Origin: Vitellaria paradoxa
Lineage: Eukaryota; Streptophyta; Magnoliopsida; Ericales; Sapotaceae
Length of the DNA: 64,000 nucleotides
Assembly: GCA_019916065.1 (NCBI GenBank)
Contig: CM034233.1
Coordinates: forward strand, 53,499,947-53,563,946
Direction of reading: 5' to 3'
Shown here: piece by piece, positions 36,059 to 47,132 of the stretch
Position numbering within the stretch: the first letter of the stretch is position 1
Layout: each line of letters begins with the position of its first letter
The notes under the pieces: model-generated
What the model was told of the DNA's origin: nothing
Database searches by the model: none
Seen by the model: only the letters and a program-made list of their open reading frames with translations
Translations under genes and position numbers: made by a program

Positions 36059-37875
36059 TGACCGCTATTAGAAAGTGCGTCTAAATTAACCCCCAAGTGC
36101 AAGGGTGTGCAGTGTAGTTTTAACTCGGTGAGTCCGAGGTCGAATTCACAAGGAGCCTATATTATTTAGTTTTTAGGTTATAATGGAAATCCTAAATTTG
36201 AATGTAAACTAAGTTTGAAAGTTAATTAAAACTAATTCCTAGGGTTTTGCAAGTTCAAAATGTAAACTAAAATGAATTAACAACTTATTACCAAAATTCC
36301 AGCAATTTAAAATTGATTTTTTTTTATTCAAGGAATAAAATATTAATTAAACGAATTTTTCCTAATTTAAATGCACAGCAAAATAATCTAATCTAAAAAC
36401 TGCAATGTAAATGCTTAAATTAAATCAAACGAAGGCAATTCAATTAATAAGCAAATAAATTTGAAAAGTCCTTTATCCAACTATCAATTCCGGGTAGTTT
36501 ACGTCTTCACTATAGGATGAGTTGTAATACTTGCGTTAAAACCTAAATTAGGATTTATTCGAAAATTATTGAGAAAGTTTTAATCAAAAGCTTTTACCAG
36601 TGATTACAGAGAATATAGTCAAAAACTTCTGTTTTCGAAGGGTTTTCAAACAATCCTATTCAAATTCGGATTCAAATCCAATTCTTCTAGTTTATCCAAA
36701 ATTATTAAGAAAATTTTAATCGAAAACCTTTACCAGTGATTACAGAGAATATAGTCAAAGGTTTTCGTTTTCGAATGTTTCTGAAATAAACTAATTCAAA
36801 TTAGTATTCAAAATCTGAATTTTCAGTTCTTCAAAATTATTAAGAAAATTTTAATCGAAAACCCTTACCAGTGATTGCAGAGAATATAGTCAAAGGTTTT
36901 CGTTTTCGAAAGTTTTTGAAAGAACTGAATTAGGTTTTAGAAAGTGTAGATCCCTACGCATGAGCTTTCGCAAACCATGCGAAGGGTCTACGCAAACGTC
37001 TCAAAGTTGTAGACCCCTACGCATGAGCTTTCGCAACTCTGCGAAGGGTCTACGCAAACCCCATAGATCAGAGTAAACTACCCTTTCTTGATTCGTTGAA
37101 TCAAGAACTAGGATTTCTACGCTAGCATGCTTGTAAACGAAACGAATATATTCATCGAAAACATATTTAAAGGGTTTGCTAAATCAAACAATGAAACAAG
37201 ATTATTAAACGACTAAATCAGGATTAAAGATGTGAAATCAATCAAACTTCTATTTCGAATATTCAAATAGTATCATTAATCCGAGAAAGAATTGTAACGT
37301 ACTCAAAAACAAACTTCGAAATAAAACGCTGAATGGTAACTGCTGAAGCGAATGCGATGAAAGCTCCGAACCCACGCAAGAACATCAACGTAAGTAAAAC
37401 AAAACCCTCCAAAATTTCTAGACGAATGAAGAATATAGAGAAAAGAAGAAAAAGAAGAATAAGAAGGAGAAGAAGTAGTCGTAGCCGTCCTCTTTTTCGG
37501 CCCTCAAGCAGTCCTTTTATAACTTGTAAAAGAAACCCTAAAACTTAAATTGCCCGCGCGACGGTTCACCATACTGTGGTCTGGACCGTGCGGCAGGTGG
37601 TCCGGACCACAGAAGCCTGTTTTCTACACTTTTGCTCCTCATTTGCCGCTAAGTCCTTGGGGTACTCCGAGCCATCCTGAACGAAGTAGGTTCGATATCC
37701 TCCTCTTCATCTCCAAAGTCATTATCTTCTTCATTTAATTCACCGTTTTCCCTGCAATTAAGAAAACAAACCTTATAAGTGATAAAATAATGATAATTCT
37801 TCAAAATAAAGTACTCAATTACCTTAATAACCATGAAAACGTGGAGTTTGTAATTACACTTTTCAAGTGTAATCA
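36059..37875 (-). repeat. 3' LTR of element B
   Basis: 1,817 bp; plus-strand ends TGACCGCTAT and GTGTAATCA. It contains three ~130-bp repeats around the block CCAGTGATTACAGAGAATAT (36598, 36732 and 36868), two hairpins of the GTAGACCC/GGGTCTAC type (36945-36993 and 37005-37053), the TTCTTGATTC/GAATCAAGAA hairpin (37085-37107), a TATA box (37514-37522) and the palindrome module (37574-37612). Confidence 0.95.
37514..37612 (-). promoter_or_regulatory. U3 double palindrome and TATA box, B 3' LTR
   Basis: The 39-bp module GGTCCGGACC...GGTCCGGACC with outer CTGTG/CACAG arms (37574-37612) lies about 52 bp upstream (minus sense) of GTTATAAAAG. One arm has a C-to-T change relative to the 5' LTR copy. 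Confidence 0.6.
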
Positions 37876-39895
37876 CACCCCCCAACTTGAACGTAGCTAG
37901 TCCCTAGCAATGCCCTTTATTAAAATGAAATGCAACTACGATCCTATTTCTCTTTTCGTTGGAAACACGGCTACACTTAGCTACGTGTAGCAAGCCCTTT
38001 AAACCCCTAGGTTCCCCCTAGTGGACGAGTAAGGTCTCATGAGAGTTTGCAGTAATGCTACCCACAAACATCTATGGCATGGTTTCAATGTGTCAAAAAG
38101 TAATCAAGATCAAAAATGAATCAAGCTCAAGCCCAACAAGTCACAAAACCCAAATATCATGTGTAATTCCCAAGTGCTAAGCATTAATGCATGGACTATC
38201 AAAATAGAAAGAGCATGTGTGCAAAATTGTTTCATTCATTCAACAAGGTTGCAAGAGCATAAACGGAACTAGGTTTTGACTTCAAATACTCACAAGGTAC
38301 CACTCATAGAAAGAAATTCACTCATCAAGGGTTCACACACACCTATTAGCATATGATGCTGACCTAGTTGCACATAACCCCACAAATAAGTGAGTGAACT
38401 GAAATGAAATTCAAAGTGGACAGCTCATAACTATGTTCCAATGCATATGTAAGAGATCACACCACACAACCTACATAAGACCACTACATGCACAATATAA
38501 GAGTTGCTTGCTTAGAATCCACTAGGTCTTTGTTTTGGTTGTAACTTGGCCAGGGGTAATGGTTAACAATGGAGGATATGGAAATCAAAGCACATGTCTT
38601 GGGATAAAGATGCTCAAGTGCGCACAAGTCCTAAACTACCCAATTCCTTTCCAAACCCAACAAGAACTACAACAAGAAGCTTATTCACAAACTAACAAAC
38701 GACTCATTGGACATTCTCAATAATCACAATCCAATGCACATGTCCCAGAATTACATGAACAAAAAGAAATGGCAAACCTTCTTTTTTTCTTTTCTCTTCT
38801 TTTTTTTTCTTTTTTTTCTTTCTTTTTTTTTCTTTTCTTTTTTTTTTCTTTTTTTTCTTTCTTTTTTTGAAATAATGAAAATACATCAGCTAGATTCTCT
38901 ACCCAATATTTCCTCTCAATGTGCTCTTAAAAATTTCCATTCCCAACCCCCATTCACATCATTGACATTAAGGCGCTTTCACAACCCAAGACATGTAAGG
39001 GTAAGGCTAAAAGTGTGTGAATAAGGCTAAAGGATAACATATGAGGTGAGAACCAAGAAAAATATATATAAATATGTCACACACTTTATTTAAAAGGCTT
39101 CAAGTTGGTTCCTAGGATAATTCATAACCAAGAAAGGATAAAGAGGCCCAACAATAGCAAAGATGGCCTAGCATCATGTTCAAAGCTTGCAACAACTCAT
39201 AATATGCCAAGTGAAACTAATGCAAGTGTGTGTGATGCAATTGGTGCATTGGAAACCAAAGTGAATAATAAAAGAGCTGTGATTATGTGCAACCCCTCAA
39301 GAAAAGAATAATAGGCTCAAAAGCTCACCATTAAGGGGTATAAGTCTCTACCTAGTCCAAGAATGCTCGATTAACCAATGTTAAAGAAAATCAACTCCTA
39401 AGCACATAAACTCTTCTATTGATAGTCAAAGATGCACAAGGTCATTATACAATCAACTTGAACTAAGTTTCCTATTAAAGCTTGAACAAAACTCATTCAT
39501 CACTTTCTCACTTAATTCCACAATCGACCAAACCAGAAAGAAAGGATAACATGTAGGTACAAATGTGCTAAATTCATGTATTTATGCTTAAAGATGCACA
39601 AAAAATTTTAAATTTTTACAATTTTGGCACAAAAGGTCATCATGCGAACCCTACCCCCCAACTTAAAATTCACATTGTCCTCAATGTGAGAACCATGATG
39701 CATAAGTGGGTCTGTAGTGTGCAATAATGAGCATGATGATGAGCATGAAACAATAACAACAAAGGCACAAATAAGAACAAAGCACAAATTAAACCAAGCA
39801 TGCACCCATTATTCAAGCCACTGAAAAGCAACCAATATACCCCCCAACTTAAATGCAAGTGACTCATAATATATAAGTAACAAAGTGACTTAATA
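37876..39895 (-). other. 3' non-coding region of element B
   Basis: No gene is seen. Polypurine tract at the LTR (plus strand CACCCCCCAACTTGAACG, 37876-37893); conserved block at 38518-38600; T/C tract 38780-38868 (A/G-rich in sense); internal polypurine-like CCCCCCAACTT (39654-39664) with hairpin arms CACATTG/CAATGTG (39671-39688); a second CCCCCCAACTT at 39842-39852. Nearly identical to 47500-49458 of A in the opposite orientation. Confidence 0.75.
38780..38868 (-). repeat. Polypyrimidine tract (sense-strand AAAAG tract) of B
   Basis: T/C-only stretch of about 90 bp, A/G-rich in element sense, about 0.9-1.0 kb from the 3' LTR. Equivalent tracts are at 6637-6679 (H) and 48444-48552 (A). Confidence 0.8.
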
Positions 39896-40493
39896 CTAAG
39901 AGGAGCAGAATGAAAGGTGACGGAATAAAATAAATAGTAAGGTCGAGACGTACCTTAAGTTGGCTTCAAATGTAGCTAAAGCTTCACAAAAATCAAAAAG
40001 AGATTGCAAAGAAATGGCAAAATCATCATGATCTGATTCATTAGCATTGTCAGCACTCACAGCTCCAATCTCACTGTTAGCACCCGAACCCTCAAAGAAT
40101 GTCAATGGAGACAGATCCTGATATCCCATCTCAAATTCAAGGTTAATGTCAGTGTCTGTGTCGTAAGTGGGTGCATCAGGCCAATCAATTGGGATCGTGA
40201 TTTCAGTCCACTCCATATCTAAAAGAAGTTGAAGGTCAACCTCATCCCACCATTGTCCCTCAAGAAGTTGGTTAGGGATTATATGAACAAAGGGGGGAAA
40301 TATAAGTGGTAGTGGCAAAGAATTGCTCTCAATAAAACACTCATTCGGCCATGATTCCAAGTCATCGTCCGACTGGTCAGAATCACTCTCCTCACTGTAT
40401 ATAAAAGATGAATTCTCCCACTTACGTTTCCTTCCAATTAAAATGTTAGTGTTGAACACTGGATTATTAATAACAGAAGTAGAACCAGTCATG
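39896..40493 (-). CDS. Third open region, second exon-like ORF (element B)
   Basis: Open frame from ATG at 40491-40493 (MTGSTSVINN) to a stop at 39896, about 199 codons. The protein is acidic: a basic patch (GRKRKWE) is followed by SEESDSDQSDDDLESWPNE, then WWDEVDLQLLLDMEW and WPDAPTYDTDTD. D has a homologue at 14711-15253 with the same WWDEIDLELN and EWPDAP motifs, so the product was probably under selection. CACAG|GTTCTTC stands just before the ATG, and AAG|GTACGTC (39951-39956) lies inside the frame near its end; both resemble splice sites. No signal peptide or membrane segment is seen. I do not recognise the function. The basic patch could act in nuclear entry, which is only a guess. Confidence 0.5.
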
Positions 40494-40783
40494 AAGAACC
40501 TGTGCTTACAGTAGAGATAAGACAATATATTTAAGAACATAGATGATAATGCTAGAAACCATAATAGGATAATCATAAGCAAGAAAGATAAAAAGACATA
40601 AAAAGAAATAACGAAAAAGAAATGAACTGCACACTTATCACATCAGACAAATTTCAATTTTCAAAAACCAAAATAAAAAGTGCAAATTTTTGAAGTTTTA
40701 GGACTATCAAATAACAATGTGCAGACCTAGTCCTACGGTCCCAAAAACAAAATAAAAACAAAAAGAAATACAACATCATCCCT
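40494..40783 (-). other. AT-rich, intron-like spacer between post-pol ORFs of B
   Basis: No open frame apart from hydrophobic T-rich readings. On the minus strand it is rich in T, contains a branch-point-compatible region and ends in GTAAGCACAG, which suits a 3' splice site. Confidence 0.35.
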
Positions 40784-41875
40784 TCACTGAGGGGCTGGAG
40801 GTGGAAAAGAGTCCCTAATGTGATCTAAGATAGTCTGGAGAAGGTGTCCTTGAGTCTGTTGAGATTGGGAGATACGCAACAGGAGTTGATGATCCTCTTC
40901 CTGGTTCTGCTCTATCAAACTGATGCGCTCAGCCAATGCACCAAGTTGTTCTGCCAATTCTGCATTGGTAACATCTGGGTCATCATCGGAATCCTCCAAA
41001 ACTTGTGACAGCCCACCCTCCACGGGGTCTTCAGTTTTTCTTTTCTTGTTCAGTATACCTCGAGATTTAACATAGGATGTAATGTTGAAAGGTTGCAATC
41101 CCAAGGCAATGGGCAAGTCATCTAAAATCTGGGCTCCCTTCCTTCAAAAAATATCAGTAAGAGCGCCTCCAAATGGTAAAGCGGTTAAAGATCCTGAATC
41201 CTCACAAGCATATGCTAATTGATGCCATAAGTAAGAAGGCAAATCTAAAGTCATTCCAGTCCCAATGGCATATATCAAACGTGCTCGAATAGCAGTACAA
41301 TCTGAATTCCTATTCTGCGGCATCAGGTTGGTACAAGAAAACATATGCAAAGCCCAGTATTTATCTTTTAGTGCTGAAACTGGTTTCCTATACTCCGCTG
41401 TCCACTCCTGTCCTTCTGATAAGATTTCAGAAACTACAATGTGGAAAGGTGGGGTACCCTCAGCTGGATATGTGAACTCAGGATTTTGTACGCGAGGCAA
41501 CTGAAACACTTGAGCGAAATCATCCGGTGTTATTATCACCTCGACCCCCCGAACCCAACTTATAAGGCGTTCTCTACCTCGTCTCTGGATAATTGAACCT
41601 TCTTTGAAGTTGGCGAAGAATTCTCTAACTACATCATTTACACAGTAAGCATTGAACTTGGCGATGTGAAGCCATTGTTGCCCTTCAAAATTCTGTTCCA
41701 ACAAGAATTCTTCCTTCCTAAAGTGTCCAATCTCCCAATAACGCTAAACAACCACAGGTTTATGGGCCCAAATATCATCATAACTAGATTCAGATTCTGC
41801 CCTCCAGAATCGGGTTCTATCAAAAGAAGGAGTTCCGAGTTTCCTGTTGGCACTATGTTTAATCCTTGGAGGCAT
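40784..41875 (-). pseudogene. Third open region, first ORF (element B)
   Basis: Minus-strand frame from ATG at 41873-41875 (MPPRIKHSANRKLG) to TGA at 40784, broken by TAG at 41744-41746 and TGA near 41141. A central domain (VVREFFANFKEG ... VRGVEVIITPDDFAQVFQLP ... KYWALHMFSCTNLMPQNRN ... RARLIYAIGTGM) resembles the plant transposon protein domain seen after pol in Athila-like elements. The C-terminal third is a predicted coiled coil (NAELAEQLGALAERISLIEQ and following heptads). D carries the same gene (26668-27308 plus 15540-16007). The role is unknown; env-like by position only. Confidence 0.6.
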
Positions 41876-42779
41876 GAGAACTACAGATCATCACAACAAG
41901 ATATTGAATTACTTAACCAAGCAAGCCTATGTCCACACAAATTCTGTGGCCCCCAAACTATTTGCACTATGAAAATTCAACTCATGGTGATAATACTAAT
42001 TGATGGAAAAATACAGGAATGTGTATATCCACCATGAATGGGTTCACTTTGATCATTTAGGTGGCCATACAACATCCACCTAAAATAGGATCCCTTAATC
42101 AACACAGCAATTTGAAAAAAAAAATTAACAAAACATCTGAACAACGAGGAGTTTAATATCAATCTTAAAGCAGAACTCACTAACCAAACCAATTCTTGGG
42201 ATCCAAGTGTAACCCAGGGCTTAATACTTCACACCCTAGGCAAAATTCCGACTTCCCCATGGTTCGGAACACCATGAAGGAAGAAACTCAACCCTAGGCT
42301 TGGGTGGAAGAAAAATGAAGAATTCGGCACCTAGGGCTTGAAAGAAGTTGAACAACATACCTCAATTTTCTTAAATCCGAAGATGGATATGAATTTCGCA
42401 CTAACTGGGACTCAAATTAGTTGAAACTTGTAGGAGCCTGTGAATATGAAGAAAGAATTTGAGAGAAGAAGAACTTGGGAGAGAACGTTAAAAGAGATGA
42501 GCTACCGAATTTGGGGTAAAAGAACCCGCAGGGTCCGGACCATTTGGGGCCGGTCTGGACCACAGAATAGTCCCAATTCAGAATAAAGTCCAACCATTTT
42601 CTGTGGTCCCGACCGTGGATGGGTGGTCCGGACCACAGAGAGATCATCCCCCCTCTGTTTTGCTCTAATATTCAAAATAACAAGAAACAATTTTTATTCT
42701 AGCAATTAAAATTCTAAACTAATGAAAAATTAGATCTATCCTAAGTCTAAATATGATACAACAAATTAATCGTTCGGTA
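41876..42779 (-). promoter_or_regulatory. Post-pol spacer of B with palindrome modules
   Basis: About 900 bp between the end of pol and the third ORF, without a gene. Minus-sense order: pol stop (42780), module CTGTGGTCCGGACC/CACAG (42600-42639), second module (42535-42570), pyrimidine-rich tract (42380-42520), ORF start (41875). It may act as an internal promoter or leader for the third ORF; no clear TATA is seen. Confidence 0.45.
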
Positions 42780-43380
42780 TTACGCATTAGATGGGGGATC
42801 CAAAAGATCCCATGTCTCAACCAAACCAATAAAATTCTCCAAATAAGGCTTTAATCTGTGTCCATTGACTTTAAAACGACTCCCATTGCCCGGGTTTTCT
42901 ATCTCAATAGCTCCGTGGTCTGCTACATGGGTAACAACGAAAGGTCCCATCCATTTAGATTGCAATTTGCCCGGAAATAAATGAAGTCGTGAGCGATAAA
43001 GCAATACCTTTTGCCCCTCATGAAATGAACGTCGTGCAATATGCCAGTCATGTATTTTCTTCATCTTTTCTTTGGAGATTAGTGCATTCTCATATGCATC
43101 ATTCCATAACTCATCCATTTCTGCAATCTGTAATTTACGGTGTAGCCCGGCCTCATCAAGATCAAGGTTAAATTTCTTAATTGCCCAATAAGCTTTATGT
43201 TCTACTTCTACGGGCAAATGGCATGGCTTACCATAAACTAACCGATACGGTGACATCCCCAACGTAGTTTTATACGCAGTGCAATAGGCCCAGAGGGAAT
43301 CAATCAACCTCAATGACCAATCCTTGCGATTTGGATTAACAGTCTTTTCTAGAATTTGCTTAATTTCCCTATTTGCAAGC
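42780..43380 (-). pseudogene. pol: Integrase C-terminal part of B pol (cut by A)
   Basis: Continues the integrase of 51207-53802. It opens with [14 protein letters not shown], contains [12 protein letters not shown], the [26 protein letters not shown] region and the GPF-like end (KWMGPFVV ... [13 protein letters not shown] ... DLLDPPSNA). This piece has no stop. A sits between it and 51207, with CAAGC repeated. Confidence 0.92.
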
Positions 43381-45129
43381 TGATTACACTTGAAAAGTGT
43401 AATTACAAACTCCACATTTTGATACTCATTGATGCATTTAAGTAGTTAATTTCAAAGTTTTGTCGTTATTTTATTATTTATAGTGTTTATTCTTTTAACT
43501 ACAGGTAAAAGGGGAAAATACGTGAGATTAGCAGTGTTGAAAGTGGCTTCCGAGGAGGAAAAAATGGTCCAAAGTTCAAGATAGTTGAAGTGGTGTGCAG
43601 CTGAAGTTCCAGCTCGACACCTTGTCAGTATTTAGACCATAACTTTTCACTCACAACTCGGATTGACCTGATTCTTTTTGGGTTGGAAAGAAGACTCAAA
43701 GGGCTACAACTTTCGTGCTTTAGCCCAAGCCTGAATCGATCGTTTGCGAGGTCAAAATTGCAGTGGAAGTTGAGGACAGAAAGCTGTCAGAAGCAGCAAA
43801 CGAGAAGCAGAACTTGAAGAACAAAGTTTCTGTGGTCCGGACCACCTGCCAAACGGTCCGGACCACAGTGTGTTATGCGCGCGTGGCTTCACTCCGTCTT
43901 TTAGGGTTTTCTTTACAACTTCTTTATAACATCTGCTACATGGCCGACCCAAGGGAGCCCTAGTTTTTAGTTCTACATACTTTAGGAACCTCTTTTTCAT
44001 ATTTTCAGATACTTTGAGAGTTTTAGAATAGCTTTTTTAGAGAGTTTTCAATTACTTGTCTTGTTTATGGAGTTGTTCGATGTTTGGTTATTCTTCGCTG
44101 CACTGCTCTTTCATTACGTAGTTTCAGAGTTGCTTGCCGTGTAAGTTGACTTTCGTTTCGTTAATTTAATATATGATTTATTATTTTCTAGTGGTAGATC
44201 TAATGTTTATGCTTTCGTTTATTGCTTTCGTTTCGTTTAAAATCATGCTAGAGTAGAAACCCTAGTTCTTGATTCACTGAATCAATGAAGGGTGATTCGT
44301 TATAAGTTGAGGGATGAACGTAGATCCTTCGCATGGGTTTTGAAAACCTATGTGAAGTGATCTACAATTTTCAAATCCTGATTTGTTTGTTTAGAAAACT
44401 TTTTAACTCGAATGTTTTTATCATAAAATATTTCCAGTTTTATTTTCCATAATGAAACGTGAGTTTAAAACTGTGTATCGAGAAATTTTGGAATCTATTC
44501 ACTCCTAAATCAGATTTGAACTCGAATGTTTTTATCATAAAATATTTCCAGTTTTATTTTCCATAATGAAACGTGAGTTTAAAACTGTGTATCGAGAAAT
44601 TTTGGAATGTATTGAAAATCTTTCCCAATCTATAGATCCTTTGACGTGAACTATAGATTGTATTTTAAATCATCCCTTGGCAAAATAACGAATTACCTGG
44701 AATTGTGAAAGTTGAATCAAGAACTCTTTTAAATATTATTGTCTTAAGTTAAATCACTTTTGCTTGAATTGATTGCATTGCAAGTTCTAAATTAGAATAG
44801 CTTTTAATTTGAAAATATTCAATTCTCTTTACATTTAAGTTCAGTAACTTTAAATTGCTAAGTTATTTCAAAGTAGTTTGCATTCTAGTTTAAATATCCC
44901 TTTAATTAGTTTGTATCTTGTTTAATCCTTCAATTTGCAATTCTCTTAAATCCAATTTAATTCAATTGAAATCTCAATTCACATTTAAACCTAAAATTCA
45001 TATTTGAACTTAGAAACTGAAACTTATAGGCTCCCTGTGGATTCGACCTCGGACTCACCGAGATTAAAACTACACCGCACACCCTTGCACTTGGGGGTTA
45101 ATTAGCACTGCACTATTTACGAGCGGTCA
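43381..45129 (+). repeat. 5' LTR of element A
   Basis: Starts with the TGATTACACTT hairpin and ends in U5 (CTCCCTGTGGATTCGACCTC) and GCGGTCA. Contains the palindrome module, TATA box, R/U5 hairpins (44266-44289; 44320-44365) and a ~92-bp direct duplication with a 114-bp period (copies from 44405 and 44519). Confidence 0.96.
43830..43930 (+). promoter_or_regulatory. U3 double palindrome and TATA box, A 5' LTR
   Basis: A 39-bp module (43830-43868) has arms CTGTGGTCCGGACC and GGTCCGGACCACAG around CACCTGCCAAAC-type spacer sequence; each arm also contains the palindrome GGTCCGGACC. TTTATAAC follows at 43923-43930. The same module is at 49908-49946 with TATA at 50001-50008. Confidence 0.6.
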
Positions 45130-45135
45130 AGTTTT

Positions 45136-45153
45136 TGGCGCCGTTGCCGGGGA
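45136..45153 (+). other. Primer binding site of A (tRNA-Asp)
   Basis: TGGCGCCGTTGCCGGGGA, 6 bp after the LTR, matching the 3' end expected of plant tRNA-Asp and typical of Athila-like elements. Confidence 0.9.
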
Positions 45154-45241
45154 GCCAAATTTTAGTTTTTAGGTTGTTTTCATTTTTAAGTTAATTTCTT
45201 TTTCTAAAAATAAATAAATAAATAAAATAAAATTTTTGAAC

Positions 45242-47132
45242 ATGGATTATTTTCCTTATAATTCTGGTTCACCAGACACCATTCATGCACTCATGAGTTA
45301 TTTAGGCAGCATTTATGGAATTGAATTTTGCCTAGAAACTTTTTCTATGCTACCTAAATTTTATGGACTTCAACATGAGGACCCTAGAGTTCATTTGGAA
45401 CGTTTTGAGTCAGTTTGTTTCTATTGCACGAGTGGTTACATAGATAACACACTTAAGTATAATTTTTTTCCCGTTGTCATTATGTGGAGTAGCCGATGAT
45501 TGGTGTCGTGCTGCTACTTGGTCCATTAATATTTGGGAAGAGTTACAAAATGATTTTATTGCAAATTTTCTCCCCAATTTTCAAAACTTCACTTTCCGCT
45601 TTCAAATTAGAAGTTTTTGTTTTAAGAAGGGTGAAGTATTTTATAAATGCTGGGAGAGATTTAAAAACCTTTTAGAAACTTTCCCAAATCATGGACTAGA
45701 TTTAGGGTACATTCTAGGCATATTCTACAATGCTCTACCTTGTGAGTTACACCGAGCATTTGATAAAAGTTTGGGTAAGGAATTTCTTGACCTTACCCCA
45801 GAAGAAGCATGGTCATTTTTTGAATTTTTCTATGAACACACCAAGCCACGAGAAAAACTTGAACCTAGTTTTGAACCTCATTCACTTGAAAGCCACATTG
45901 ACCCTTTCCCACATCCTCCTACTTCACTTGATTCTCATGATCGATCCTTAGAAAATGGAGTAGGAGTTGAGCCTGATTACTTGGATATTGCATGTCCCAA
46001 CTCCACTCTACTTACCGAGGGCCAGTCTGAGGAACCCCTAGATCATTGGCTTACTGAATCTAGCAATACACAAGTTGAGTCACTCTGCAAGCAAACTCAA
46101 CATAGGGAAGAAGTTAACTTAAAAGTAGATTCTAGTGCACATGAGACTTCCACACATATTGACTCTACATTAGATGATACATTGTTCGAGTCCACAGCAT
46201 GTCCTTATATTCGTCCACGCACTGAAGCTGAAATAGCTGAATCTAGGTCTTTTTTGTTACTTGCACGAGAAAATTCTAATTCAAAAACCCTAGACTTTGA
46301 GTGGAGCGACTATTCTGATAATGGTTGCGATAATGAAGGGAATGAGCCCTTTGACTTGTTCCCACCAAACTCTAACGTGCACGAGACTTCATCTGTTGAG
46401 AGTCTAGAGGACATGCCAACCAACACCACCACAGAGCTTGAAGCTCATCCCACCCTAACAACTCAGATGACCTTGGAAAGTCCTAAGACTTATTCTAAGA
46501 GCTTTAATGCCAGAGGTTCAGAGGAACACACTGTTAAGCCAGTCACTTTAGTTTCATCATGTGCCACTATACCACTCACTGAGACCACTTCTGATATATC
46601 TTTTCCTGTTGGGGCTAGTACACTTGATGACTTACCTGTTGAGACCCCTATATTTGAGTGGAAGTATGATTCTAATTATGGTTGGGTTCCTACTTCAATT
46701 ACGCAGGACTCTTATGAGAGTGAATTTTCTTTATCATCCTTTGAGAGTTCGATAGACAAGCCTAAGAGTGAGAGTGGTGCACAACTCTCATCTTTTGCTG
46801 TCGCCCCAACTAGGAATCTTACTGAGGGAACTGAACATGTTTTGACTAAGACTGACCACACATTTAGGGAAGTGGTGGAGACCAAAAAAATAGTTTGCAT
46901 TGACTTTTTAGGTGTCGAGGGGATACTAGAAAACCCACAACTACATTCCATGTTCACATATGCAAATAAATTTGGGTCATATTTGGGATTCAAGGATTCC
47001 CACAAGGCCATGCATTTTCTAGTGTTTTCTGCACTAGGAGCACACTCATTTTCAGTACCTCTTGGGCCCAAGGAGAATATTTCATTCCTAAAGCCATTTG
47101 GTAAGGCTTGGGAGAGATTAGGAGTTGGATAG
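45242..47132 (+). CDS. gag: Gag-like protein with long acidic C-terminal extension
   Basis: About 630 residues from ATG at 45242 (MDYFPYNSG) if one frame change at 45463-45473 is allowed. Residues about 35-230 are a divergent retrotransposon Gag/capsid core: MLPKFYGLQHEDPRVHLERF, WEELQNDFIANFLP, RFQIRSFCFKKGEVFYKCWERF, GIFYNALPCELHRAF, LTPEEAWSFFEFF. B and C Gag share this order. The rest (about 400 residues) is acidic and Ser/Thr/Glu-rich, with two similar motifs (LDFEWSDYSDNG and PIFEWKYDSNYG). It ends in a less acidic block (KKIVCIDFLGVEGILENPQL ... FSVPLGPKENISFL). No zinc knuckle, protease or RT is present. The capsid role is inferred from family; the tail is unrecognised. The frame jump lies at a run of seven T and may be an indel or +1 recoding. 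Confidence 0.8.

Noticed and set aside
36059..37875. Possibility that the B LTRs are one sequence assembled twice
   Set aside because: They differ at many positions and have matching GGCAC duplications with distinct flanks, so both are real.
39608..39805. 65-codon frame with a hydrophobic Cys/Ser start, also nearly identical at 47507-47704
   Set aside because: Conserved because the whole 3' region is nearly identical between A and B, including non-coding parts; it overlaps the hairpin and polypurine-like tract. A small protein is not excluded but not supported.
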